Source: Bacteroidota bacterium (lineage in GTDB: Bacteria > Bacteroidota > Bacteroidia > SXHM01). Taken from it: DNA of 56,924 bases. Shown here piece after piece: positions 1 to 7,038 of this stretch (positions are counted from its first letter, which is position 1; each line of letters starts with the position of its first letter). Where the stretch lies: contig CANKAM010000023.1 of assembly GCA_947479755.1 (NCBI GenBank), positions 1 through 56,924 of the forward strand. The letters are read 5' to 3'. Position numbers and translations under genes: made by a program. The notes under the pieces are model-generated. The model saw only the letters and a program-made list of their open reading frames with translations. It was not told the origin of the DNA and searched no databases.

Positions 1-1026
1 CGTTTTGATTTAAACAGAAACAACAGCAATCTGTTTTCGGTTTTAAATAATGGTAATGTGGGTATAGCCAATGCTGCCCCAAATTATAAATTAGTTGTAA
101 ATGGTGATATTTACGCTAATGGCGGTTGGATGAGAGTTTCAGGCAATCAGGGATTGTATTTAGAATCATGGGGTGGTGGCTGGCATATGACAGATGGAAC
201 ATGGATAAGAGGATATAACGGAAAGAGCCTTTGGATGGCAGGTGGATTAATTGGTGGTGATGGAGGGCTAACTATTGGTTATGGAGGTGCAAGTCCTCCG
301 GCAAATGGAGCAATTATTGCCGGCAATGTGGCGATAGGAAAAAATTCAGCAAATGCTAAATTTGATGTGTCCGGCAATGGAGGAAGTGATGGACTTGTTA
401 TTTATCAGCAACAAGACAACACTACTACCATACAAACTTATATCGATGGCCAATATGCTAATCGCGCTACTTATGCCAGTGCCTGTTGCAATGATTTATT
501 CATACAGCCTGATGTAGGCAGTGTTATAATTGGAGGCACAGCCAATACTAATTCAGGTTATAAGCTTTTTGTTAACGGACGCATGAGGTCCAATGGTTAT
601 ATTGAACCATCAGACTCACGCCTTAAAAAAGATATTACCCCTATTGTTGGAGCTCTTGATAAAGTAAAACAAATGCAGGGAGTTAATTATTTTTGGAGAA
701 AAGACCTTCCCCAAAACGATGGTCAATTGGAAACAAAGCAATATGGTTTAATTGCGCAGGAACTTGAAAAAATAATTCCTGAGTTAGTACATACAGACAA
801 TGCAGGATGGAAATCTATTGAATATGGCCACCTGGTTCCTCTGCTTATAGAATCAATTAAAGAACAACAGGCAGAGATTGAAAACCAGAAAATAACCATT
901 AACTCACAGCAAAAAATAATTACTGCATCAGCGGATGATATTAATCTCCTGAAAAACATTACGAAGGAGCTGGCAGCGAAAATCACCAGTATTTCTGCTG
1001 AAATACATACCACCGGAAACAAATAA
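1..1026 (+). CDS. S74 chaperone-domain surface/tail-fibre-like protein, 5' partial
   Basis: The frame is open from base 1, so the true start lies upstream; the GTG at 58 is just an internal codon. The N-terminal two thirds is Gly/Asn-rich and has the beta-helical style of tail-fibre-like proteins, with repeated phrases such as VGIANAAPNYKLVVNG and GYKLFVNGRMRSNG. Bases 610-630 encode SDSRLKK, the hallmark of the peptidase S74 intramolecular chaperone domain (Ser/Lys self-cleavage in the endosialidase family), followed by a typical YGLIAQELEKIIPELV segment. The last ~60 residues are a predicted coiled coil (KEQQAEIENQKI). In known members the domain trimerises the fibre and then cuts itself off. 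No phage genes surround it; Bacteroidota carry many such proteins as surface proteins. No T9SS tail is visible. Confidence 0.8.
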   Translation, partial: RFDLNRNNSNLFSVLNNGNVGIANAAPNYKLVVNGDIYANGGWMRVSGNQGLYLESWGGGWHMTDGTWIRGYNGKSLWMAGGLIGGDGGLTIGYGGASPPANGAIIAGNVAIGKNSANAKFDVSGNGGSDGLVIYQQQDNTTTIQTYIDGQYANRATYASACCNDLFIQPDVGSVIIGGTANTNSGYKLFVNGRMRSNGYIEPSDSRLKKDITPIVGALDKVKQMQGVNYFWRKDLPQNDGQLETKQYGLIAQELEKIIPELVHTDNAGWKSIEYGHLVPLLIESIKEQQAEIENQKITINSQQKIITASADDINLLKNITKELAAKITSISAEIHTTGNK

Positions 1027-1050
1027 AAACACTATCTGATAAATTTCATC

Positions 1051-1725
1051 ATGAAAAAGTTTATTTATTTTCTTTTAGTTTTTTCGGCAATAGTTTTTTT
1101 AACTATTAATAAAAGCATTGCCCAGCCCTGTAACTGGGCAGGATGGTCGGGTACCAATTATCCGGCAATACCCTGCGGTGCATTTTCAGGTAATATACCT
1201 GTAGGCAGCGGAACATATACTTACTTTACAGCCTATGCAGGCGTGAGTTATACTATCAGTACCTGTGGAAGTAGTTTTGATACACAGCTTTCAATTTACG
1301 ATGCAAATCCGGCATGGACCTATAGAGCCGGTAATGATGATAATGGCCCGGATTGCGGGGGAACACCGGCTTCACTTACCTGGACGGCAACCTATACCGG
1401 TGACCATATAGCTATCGTTAACCGTTTTAATTGCCAAATGCATGATTTTACAGGAGTTTCAGCCATTTTAAAATTTAGGAGAAATCTTACTTGTTCCGGT
1501 ACCCCTCAGGCAAGTTCAACATGGACAGGGTCAACAAGTAATAATTGGTTTGATGCATGTAACTGGACAAACTGTGTTCCCGGCACTATTACCAATGCAA
1601 CAATTCCTGTTGTTGGAACATTACCTGTGGTTAATACATCACCAGCTTTTGTAAATACCATTTCTGTAAATATAGGTGCAACTGTTACTGTTAATGCCCC
1701 TGCAACATTATCAGCAACACAATGA
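1051..1725 (+). CDS. Secreted protein, probably truncated at the C-terminus
   Basis: 224 residues. A clear signal peptide (about residues 1-24, ending SIAQ) is followed by a Cys-containing beta-rich module (CNWAGWSG, STCGSSFDTQLSIYD, DDNGPDCGG) of the kind that opens large adhesin-like Bacteroidota proteins, then a NWFDACNWTNCVPG module. Proteins with this second module normally continue for hundreds of residues and end in a T9SS sorting domain; here a TGA cuts in shortly after NIGATVTVNAP and there is no sorting domain. The next 24 bases run straight into the 3' end of the convergent usp gene. It lies 24 bp after the S74 gene on the same strand. Function unknown; surface role inferred only. 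Confidence 0.65.
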   Translation: MKKFIYFLLVFSAIVFLTINKSIAQPCNWAGWSGTNYPAIPCGAFSGNIPVGSGTYTYFTAYAGVSYTISTCGSSFDTQLSIYDANPAWTYRAGNDDNGPDCGGTPASLTWTATYTGDHIAIVNRFNCQMHDFTGVSAILKFRRNLTCSGTPQASSTWTGSTSNNWFDACNWTNCVPGTITNATIPVVGTLPVVNTSPAFVNTISVNIGATVTVNAPATLSATQ

Positions 1726-1749
1726 CAGGTTTGTGATTTTTCCTTATAC

Positions 1750-2517
1750 CTATTCCTCCTTCCTGAACAGCAACACCGGCAAATGATTGTGCATGCTTAC
1801 CTTTTCGGCAAGGGCCATATCCCAAAGGGTTTGTAACAGGTTGCCGGGGTGTTTATAGAATGCCAACAGGTCGGGGTATTCGCATTTTACAAATTCATCA
1901 ATGCCTTCAATAATTCCGGTGCCGGTAAATGGAGTGAATTTTATTTTAGGGTAGAGGTTGCGGGTTACCATTTGAAGGTCGCGTTGTTCTTCATCAAAGG
2001 TTTGGTCTTCCAGTTCTTCGGGTACTATGTGCAGAATATGAATAAGCGCATCAAAGCGTTTGGCAAAACGTATAATGCCTTTCAGTTCTTCGTTAATATT
2101 GGTAAGGTCTGAGGCATAAATAATTTTCCTGGGCAGGGTACTGCGGTGTGCTTCAGGTACTACAATCAGCGGTGTTTCAATATTTCCCATCAATGCCGAA
2201 ATGGTTTTACCAAAAACGTTTTCAGGGTTGTTTAGTTTGCCGTGTCGGCCTAAAATCACAATGTCTGCATGAGTTTCAAGAGCACAGTGTTTTATTTCTT
2301 CTGCTGTTATTCCTGTTGATGTTTGTGTCTCAAACTTCTGGTCAGTTGAGAGTGAAGCAATAAACTCATCAAACTGTTTTTTCTCGGCTTCTTCGGTTTC
2401 GGGTTTGGCGCAATGGAAAAGAATGAAGGTATTGTCATCCTGCGGAAACAGCTTGAGTGCGTAGTAAACCGCTACTCTGGAATTGGAAGAAAAATCAACG
2501 GGTAGAAGTATCCTCAT
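1750..2517 (-). CDS. Universal stress protein, tandem UspA domains
   Basis: 255 residues holding two UspA-type domains (about 1-122 and 129-255). Domain 1 opens with ILLPVDFS and carries the nucleotide-binding signature as G90-xx-G93-nine residues-G103 (GRHGK...FGKT) before LIVVP. Domain 2 opens with KIIYASDLT but lacks a recognisable glycine signature near its end, so only the first domain looks able to bind ATP. Tandem Usp proteins of this size are common in Bacteroidota and act in the cytoplasm in stress responses; the specific role here is unknown. It stands alone on the minus strand, with an AT-rich inverted repeat just upstream. Confidence 0.9.
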   Translation of the reverse strand: MRILLPVDFSSNSRVAVYYALKLFPQDDNTFILFHCAKPETEEAEKKQFDEFIASLSTDQKFETQTSTGITAEEIKHCALETHADIVILGRHGKLNNPENVFGKTISALMGNIETPLIVVPEAHRSTLPRKIIYASDLTNINEELKGIIRFAKRFDALIHILHIVPEELEDQTFDEEQRDLQMVTRNLYPKIKFTPFTGTGIIEGIDEFVKCEYPDLLAFYKHPGNLLQTLWDMALAEKVSMHNHLPVLLFRKEE

Positions 2518-2523
2518 GTATTT

Positions 2524-2613
2524 ATAGAAAATTTAAAATAGCAAACAGAATATAGAAAATTGACGCACCACTTTCTATTTTCTATTTCATATATTCTATT
2601 TGCTATTTTCTAT
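2524..2613. repeat. AT-rich inverted repeat between usp and the oxoamine synthase
   Basis: The left arm near 2524-2560 (ATAGAAAAT, AAATAGCAAACAGAATATAG) and the right arm near 2575-2613 (ATATTCTATTTGCTATTTT) are imperfect reverse complements around a short GACGCACCAC centre. It fills nearly the whole intergenic space, starting 6 bp upstream of the usp start and ending 1 bp from the next stop codon. It may be a degenerate dispersed repeat; a hairpin role in termination of the oxoamine synthase transcript is possible. Confidence 0.6.
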
Positions 2614-2614
2614 G

Positions 2615-3865
2615 CTAAGCCAGCACCTGCGTCACCACATTTCCCTGGTATTTCCCTGCTTTTAAATTTACACGCACTTTAGAAAAAGTCTCAATAGTGT
2701 ATTTCACATCTTCCATAGTGTGTACTGCTGTTGGTATCAGGCGCAACAGAATAATTCCTTTGGGCACAACAGGGTAAACCACCATGGAGCAGAATATATC
2801 GTAGTTCTCACGCAGGTCAAGAATAAGGTTGGTTGCTTCGGGAATAGTACCGTTCAGGTAAACAGGAGTTACGCAACTTTGCGTGTTACCTATTTCAAAG
2901 CCGGCTTCTTTTAATCCGCCTTGCAGCGCGTTTACTATTTGCCATAATTTGGTTTGCAACTCGGGCTGACCGCGCAACAACTCTAAACGTTTCAATGCGC
3001 CTACCACTAATGGCATGGGCATAGCTTTCGCAAAAATTTGTGAGCGCATATTATAGCGCAGAAACTCCGCAACGTCAGCAGTGGTAGCTATAAATCCACC
3101 AATGCTTGCCATTGCCTTGGCAAACGTTCCAAAATAAATATCAATACCATCCTGCACGCCTTGTTCTTCGCCTGTGCCTGCACCGGTTTTGCCTTGTGTG
3201 CCAAAGCCGTGTGCATCGTCAACAAACAAACGGAAGGTGAATTTCTTTTTCAACTCAACAATTTCTTTTAGTTTGCCCTGGTCACCACTCATGCCGAATA
3301 CACCTTCGGTAATTACTAAAATTCCTCCACCTGTTTCGGCTACCATTTTAGTTGCGCGCTCTAATTGCTTTTCAAGGTTCTCGATATTATTATGCGGATA
3401 AACAAAGCGTTTGCCCATGTGCAGACGAACACCATCTAATATACAGGCATGTGATTCTGAATCATAAACAATAACATCGTGGCGGTCAACCAAAGCATCA
3501 ATGGCTGATACCATACCCTGATAACCAAAATTCACCAGCACTGAATCTTCTTTGCTTTCAAATTCAGCCAGTTCACGTTCTAATTGTTCGTGCAAATCGC
3601 TGTTTCCGCTCATCATTCGAGCCCCCATTGGTAACGCCATGCCATATTGCGAAGCTGCATCGGCATCGGCTTTGCGTACCTCAGGATGATTAGCTAAACC
3701 AAGGTAGTTGTTAAGGCTCCACACCAAACGTGTTTTGCCGCGAAATATCATTTTGTTACTGATGTCGCCTTCCAGCTTTGGGAAGGTGAAGTAGCCGTGG
3801 GCTGTTTTGGCATGCTCGCCAAGGGGACCGCGGTTGGCGGCTATTTTTTCAAAAATGTCTTTCAT
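2615..3865 (-). CDS. Alpha-oxoamine synthase family PLP enzyme
   Basis: 416 residues, full length for the family that joins an amino acid to an acyl-CoA/ACP with loss of CO2 (serine palmitoyltransferase, cysteate acyltransferase, 2-amino-3-ketobutyrate CoA ligase, AON synthase). Visible PLP signatures are H139 (SESHAC, ring stacking), the D216-D217-A-H219 box (FVDDAHGFGTQGKTG) and the Schiff-base lysine K250 (FGTFAKAMASIGG). The N-terminal GYFTFPKLEG/NNYLGLANHP style is that of a conserved Bacteroidota subgroup. Whether its product feeds sphingolipids or sulfonolipids, or is the threonine-derived aminoketobutyrate, cannot be told from sequence alone, so no gene symbol is given. It is transcribed divergently from efp. 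Confidence 0.88.
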   Translation of the reverse strand: MKDIFEKIAANRGPLGEHAKTAHGYFTFPKLEGDISNKMIFRGKTRLVWSLNNYLGLANHPEVRKADADAASQYGMALPMGARMMSGNSDLHEQLERELAEFESKEDSVLVNFGYQGMVSAIDALVDRHDVIVYDSESHACILDGVRLHMGKRFVYPHNNIENLEKQLERATKMVAETGGGILVITEGVFGMSGDQGKLKEIVELKKKFTFRLFVDDAHGFGTQGKTGAGTGEEQGVQDGIDIYFGTFAKAMASIGGFIATTADVAEFLRYNMRSQIFAKAMPMPLVVGALKRLELLRGQPELQTKLWQIVNALQGGLKEAGFEIGNTQSCVTPVYLNGTIPEATNLILDLRENYDIFCSMVVYPVVPKGIILLRLIPTAVHTMEDVKYTIETFSKVRVNLKAGKYQGNVVTQVLA

Positions 3866-3884
3866 GTGTTATGATTTGTTTGTG

Positions 3885-3892
3885 CAAAAGTA
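3885..3892 (-). promoter_or_regulatory. Putative -7 element of the oxoamine synthase gene
   Basis: On the minus strand this reads TACTTTTG, matching the Bacteroidota -7 consensus TAnnTTTG, 19 bp before the ATG. No clear TTTG -33 box is seen; that position falls next to the left arm of the palindrome at 3899. Confidence 0.5.
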
Positions 3893-3898
3893 GAAAAA

Positions 3899-3985
3899 GA
3901 TAGAACGCAGATTTTTATGATGATTAAGATTTAATAAGATTTTATCAGCGTATATCATAAAGATCATAATAATCTGCGTTCTATC
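3899..3985. repeat. 87-bp palindromic repeat, copy A
   Basis: Left arm GATAGAACGCAGAT at 3899 and right arm ATCTGCGTTCTATC ending at 3985 are perfect reverse complements at their tips; the 23-base arms differ by one base. A near-identical element (copy B) lies at 40316-40405. This copy sits between the divergent promoters of the oxoamine synthase and efp genes, its right end 6 bp from the efp -33 box. Confidence 0.85.
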
Positions 3986-3990
3986 ACGCG

Positions 3991-4021
3991 TTTGCCACTT
4001 TCACAAATTCCCCTATTTTTG
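3991..4021 (+). promoter_or_regulatory. efp promoter (TTTG / TATTTTTG)
   Basis: TTTG at 3991-3994 and TATTTTTG at 4014-4021, separated by 19 bp, match the Bacteroidota housekeeping promoter consensus TTTG-N19/20-TAnnTTTG. The ATG follows 20 bp after the -7 box. This is the best complete promoter match I saw in the window. Confidence 0.7.
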
Positions 4022-4041
4022 CAACCCCAATAAATAAAACT

Positions 4042-4602
4042 ATGGCAAAATCATCAGATATTAAAACAGGCAGCGTATTACGTTACAACAACGAGCTGTG
4101 CTCAGTAACCGAGGTGCAGCACCGCACCCCCGGCAACCTGCGTGCGTTCTATCAGGTACGCATGAAAAACATACGTTCCGGTAAATCATTAGAGCACCGT
4201 TTTCGTGCAGATGAAACTGTAGAAATAGCACGTGTAGAGTATAACAACTACCAGTTCATATATCCTGAAGGCGAACATATTGTAGTAATGCACCCTGAAA
4301 CTTTTGAGCAAATTCACCTGCCCATTTCTCTGCTTGCTGATAAAGTTAAATTTCTGAAAGAAGGCATGGATATAAAAGTAGGTTTCGAGAACGATGAACC
4401 TCTTGTAGCCGAAGCCCCAACCTTTGTTGAGTTGGAAGTTACCTACACCGAGCCGGGTGTTAAAGGAGATACAGCCACCAATACTCTTAAAGTAGGCAAA
4501 CTGGAAACAGGAGCGGAAATAAATATCCCGTTGTTCGTTAACCAAGGCGAAAAAATAAGAATAGATACCCGCACCGAATCGTACGTAGAAAGAGTGAAAT
4601 AG
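4042..4602 (+). CDS. efp: Translation elongation factor P
   Basis: 186 residues, the usual length, with the three EF-P beta-barrel domains: KOW-like N-domain (1-65), OB domain (66-126) and C-domain (128-186, ending ETGAEINIPLFVNQGEKIRIDTRTESYVERVK-like; last residues SYVERVK). EF-P binds ribosomes stalled on polyproline and promotes peptide bond formation. The loop tip that carries Lys34 in E. coli (PGKGQAF) reads PGNLRAF here, so the tip residue is Asn32. The beta-lysine modification of Lys and the rhamnosylation of Arg at that position are therefore ruled out for this protein. It is followed by lpxD on the same strand after a half-copy of a dispersed repeat. Confidence 0.97.
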   Translation: MAKSSDIKTGSVLRYNNELCSVTEVQHRTPGNLRAFYQVRMKNIRSGKSLEHRFRADETVEIARVEYNNYQFIYPEGEHIVVMHPETFEQIHLPISLLADKVKFLKEGMDIKVGFENDEPLVAEAPTFVELEVTYTEPGVKGDTATNTLKVGKLETGAEINIPLFVNQGEKIRIDTRTESYVERVK

Positions 4603-4604
4603 GC

Positions 4605-4640
4605 TGTCACCCTGAGCGTAGTCGAAGGGACATAATTATT
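4605..4640. repeat. Dispersed repeat (CCTGAGCGTAGTCGAAGG family), half copy
   Basis: Begins TGTCACCCTGAGCGTAGTCG and runs through ATAATTATT. The second, fuller copy at 9152-9214 shares both the core and the following ATAATTAT. It occupies the whole space between the efp stop and the lpxD start region. Confidence 0.75.
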
Positions 4641-4647
4641 CTATAAT

Positions 4648-5580
4648 TTGAAACTTTCCCCCTCAAAAACATTATCCGAGATTGCATCACTTCTCGGTGC
4701 TGATTTTGAGGGCAATCCCGATTTCCCCGTTACCGGCATTAACGAAATTCACAAAGTAGAATCAGGAGATCTTACATTTGTTGACCATCCCAAGTATTAC
4801 GACAAGGCGCTTAGCTCATCTGCTACAACAATCATCATCAATAAGAAAGTAGCTTGCCCTGAAGGTAAAGCACTTATCTTTTCAGAAAATCCATTTCACG
4901 ATTATAACAAGCTAACACTATATTTTCGTCCTTTTGAAAAAGCAACCGCACCCGTAAGTGCAAACGCAAGAGTAGGAGAGGGCACCGTTCTGCAACCCGG
5001 AGTATTTGTGGGCAACCATGTCATCATCGGCAACAATTGCATCATCCACGCCAACGTTAGCATCTACGACCATTGCGTGATTGGTGATAACGTTATCATT
5101 CATTCAGGCACCGTCATTGGCTCCGATGCTTTTTATATGAAGAAAGAAAACGGCAGTTATCAGAAATGGAACTCATGCGGCCGCGTTGTCATCCATAACA
5201 ATGTAGAGATAGGTGCTAATTGTACCATCGACCGCGGTGTTTCGGGCGATACCATAATTGGCGAAGGCACAAAAATGGATAACCTTATTCAAATCGGTCA
5301 TGATACTGTGATTGGAAAGAATTGCCTCTTTGCTTCTCAGGTTGGTATTGCAGGAGTTGTAATTGTGGAAGACGAAGTAATCCTCTGGGGACAAGTTGGC
5401 GTGCAAAAAGATTTAACCATCGGGAAGGGTGCTGTAGTTCTTGGGCAATCAGGTCTTGCAAAATCCATTGCAGGCAATAAAATCTGGTTCGGTTCACCAG
5501 TTCGTGAAGCACGTGAAAAAATGAAAGAACTTGCACTGATAAAACAGCTTCCATCCATTCTGGAAAAGTTGAAACGATAG
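4648..5580 (+). CDS. lpxD: UDP-3-O-acylglucosamine N-acyltransferase LpxD
   Basis: 310 residues. After an N-terminal uridine-binding domain (1-100) come hexapeptide repeats of the left-handed beta helix (105-260: VIIGNN, VIGDNV, EIGANC, VIGKNC), then a helical C-terminus (MKELALIKQLPSILEKLKR). H218 in NLIQIGHDTVIG is the expected catalytic base, equivalent to E. coli His239. The enzyme adds the second 3-hydroxyacyl chain to the lipid A precursor at the inner face of the inner membrane. It is about 30 residues shorter than E. coli LpxD. The best start is TTG at 4648; no upstream ATG is in frame with a plausible leader, and the upstream bases belong to a dispersed repeat. Confidence 0.93.
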   Translation: MKLSPSKTLSEIASLLGADFEGNPDFPVTGINEIHKVESGDLTFVDHPKYYDKALSSSATTIIINKKVACPEGKALIFSENPFHDYNKLTLYFRPFEKATAPVSANARVGEGTVLQPGVFVGNHVIIGNNCIIHANVSIYDHCVIGDNVIIHSGTVIGSDAFYMKKENGSYQKWNSCGRVVIHNNVEIGANCTIDRGVSGDTIIGEGTKMDNLIQIGHDTVIGKNCLFASQVGIAGVVIVEDEVILWGQVGVQKDLTIGKGAVVLGQSGLAKSIAGNKIWFGSPVREAREKMKELALIKQLPSILEKLKR

Positions 5581-5582
5581 CT

Positions 5583-5657
5583 CGTCATTGCGAGGGTTTT
5601 TCACCCGAAGCAATCTGAAAAAACAATAAGATTGCTTCGCTATCGCTTGCAATGACG
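5583..5657. repeat. Dispersed palindrome (CGTCATTGCGAG family)
   Basis: CGTCATTGCGAGGG...CGAAGCAATCT on the left pairs with AGATTGCTTCG...GCAATGACG on the right, giving a long imperfect hairpin. The same GTCATTGCGAG/GCAATCT phrase is a well-known dispersed repeat in many bacterial genomes. It lies between lpxD and the phosphatase gene, and could end lpxD transcription. Confidence 0.8.
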
Positions 5658-5732
5658 GTTTTAGTCTTCGTTTAATTCGTCTGAATCGCTTGTAAACATT
5701 ACTTTGTCTAAAACTTTGACACAGGTTATCTG

Positions 5733-5760
5733 TTTGGGTTAAATTCGTGCTATAGTTTTG
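5733..5760 (+). promoter_or_regulatory. Putative promoter of the PP2C phosphatase
   Basis: TTTG at 5733-5736 and TAGTTTTG at 5753-5760 with a 16-bp spacer. The ATG is only 10 bp after the -7 box, implying a very short 5' leader. Confidence 0.5.
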
Positions 5761-5770
5761 CAAACACAAC

Positions 5771-7036
5771 ATGCAAATGACTGAGCTTACCAAAAATAAA
5801 AACGAGAAAGTAATTCTGGATACCCTCCGGATTGCAAATTCAGCGCTCAAGCTGAAAAATCTCAAGCTCAATTCGCTGCTCGAAATCACCAACGCCATCA
5901 ATAATAATTTTTCAAAAGAACAGCTTTTAAAAATCTTTGAATTTGTATTGCGCAGCCAGTTAAACATTGGCAGAATGGCATTTTATACCTGCGATGAAGA
6001 ATGGCGATGTTCCCTGCGCTATGGTTTAGATATGCGATTTGAGGAAGACGAAGCAGCAAATCAGATTTTATTTTTTAAGGAAGTAACAGAGTTCACAGAA
6101 GAAAGACATCCCTGCTTTGATAAGTTTGAAGTTGTTATTCCTGTTTTTCATAAATCAAAACCCTTAGCGTTTTTGTTGTTGGGCGATATCCGCGAAGATT
6201 TAATTGACAATACCCAAACGCGTCACATCCCTTTTATACAAACGCTGGCAAACATTATTACGGTTGCCATTGAAAATAAAAAGCTTGCAAAAGACAACCT
6301 GCGTCAGGCAGCTGTGAGAAAAGAATTAGAACTGGCATCAGAGATGCAGGCTATGCTTTTCCCTAACGCATTGCCCAAAGACGATAAGATTGAAATTGCT
6401 GCTTTCTACCAACCACATCAGGAAATTGGTGGCGACTATTACGATTTTGTAAAACTGAATGATAATGAAGTGGCACTTTGCATGGCCGATGTATCAGGCA
6501 AAGGAGTTTCAGCTGCACTGCTGATGGCAAACTTTCAGGCAAATATCCGCGCTTTGTTTTATCACAGTTCTTCGCTTCCTGAAATTATTACAGAACTTAA
6601 CAAACGCGTAAACGCAAGCGCAAAAGGCGAGAAGTTTATAACGCTTTTTGTAGCAAAATACAATTTCATTACCCGCGTAATGACCTATATTAACGCGGGT
6701 CAAAATCCACCGTTATTTTTGTATGACAACACCGTGAGTCAGCTTTCCGTTGGTTGTCCTGGCTTGGGAATGCTGGAAGAAATACGCTCTATCAAAGAAG
6801 GAATTATCAATGTTCCTGCTGGTGCAGCGCTTATCTGTTATACCGATGGCGTAACGGAACTTGAAAACGAAGAGAGTAAAGAGTTTGGTTTGAGTAAGCT
6901 TGAATTAATTCTGGTTGAGAAACAAAATGCAAGCATGAAAGAACTCAATGATTATGTTGTTGCAAAACTAAAAAAACATAAAGGCAGCAGAGGATATGTA
7001 GATGATATTGCGCTGCTCAGTTGCAGGTTCCTGTAA
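5771..7036 (+). CDS. GAF-domain PP2C (SpoIIE-type) serine phosphatase
   Basis: 421 residues. A short N-terminal coiled coil leads into a GAF-like sensor domain (about 35-170), a linker helix (KELELASEMQAMLFP, typical of RsbU/SpoIIE phosphatases), and a PPM-type phosphatase domain (about 205-421). Metal-binding aspartates are visible in IGGDYYDF (D222), MADVSGKG (D240), YTDGVTE and the final DDIALL. Proteins like this dephosphorylate a serine or threonine on a partner such as an anti-sigma antagonist or SiaC. A SiaC-like protein is encoded at 16630-17016, a possible but unproven partner. No transmembrane segment is seen, so it should be cytoplasmic. Its stop is 2 bp from that of the convergent PagL-like gene. 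Confidence 0.9.
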   Translation: MQMTELTKNKNEKVILDTLRIANSALKLKNLKLNSLLEITNAINNNFSKEQLLKIFEFVLRSQLNIGRMAFYTCDEEWRCSLRYGLDMRFEEDEAANQILFFKEVTEFTEERHPCFDKFEVVIPVFHKSKPLAFLLLGDIREDLIDNTQTRHIPFIQTLANIITVAIENKKLAKDNLRQAAVRKELELASEMQAMLFPNALPKDDKIEIAAFYQPHQEIGGDYYDFVKLNDNEVALCMADVSGKGVSAALLMANFQANIRALFYHSSSLPEIITELNKRVNASAKGEKFITLFVAKYNFITRVMTYINAGQNPPLFLYDNTVSQLSVGCPGLGMLEEIRSIKEGIINVPAGAALICYTDGVTELENEESKEFGLSKLELILVEKQNASMKELNDYVVAKLKKHKGSRGYVDDIALLSCRFL

Positions 7037-7038
7037 TT

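Noticed and set aside
1-1026. A prophage suggested by the S74/tail-fibre-like protein
   Set aside because: No capsid, portal, terminase, integrase or lysis gene is present; such proteins are common in Bacteroidota chromosomes.
5494-5967. Minus-strand 157-codon frame spanning the lpxD/phosphatase gap
   Set aside because: It overlaps both real genes, crosses a dispersed repeat and shows no family features.
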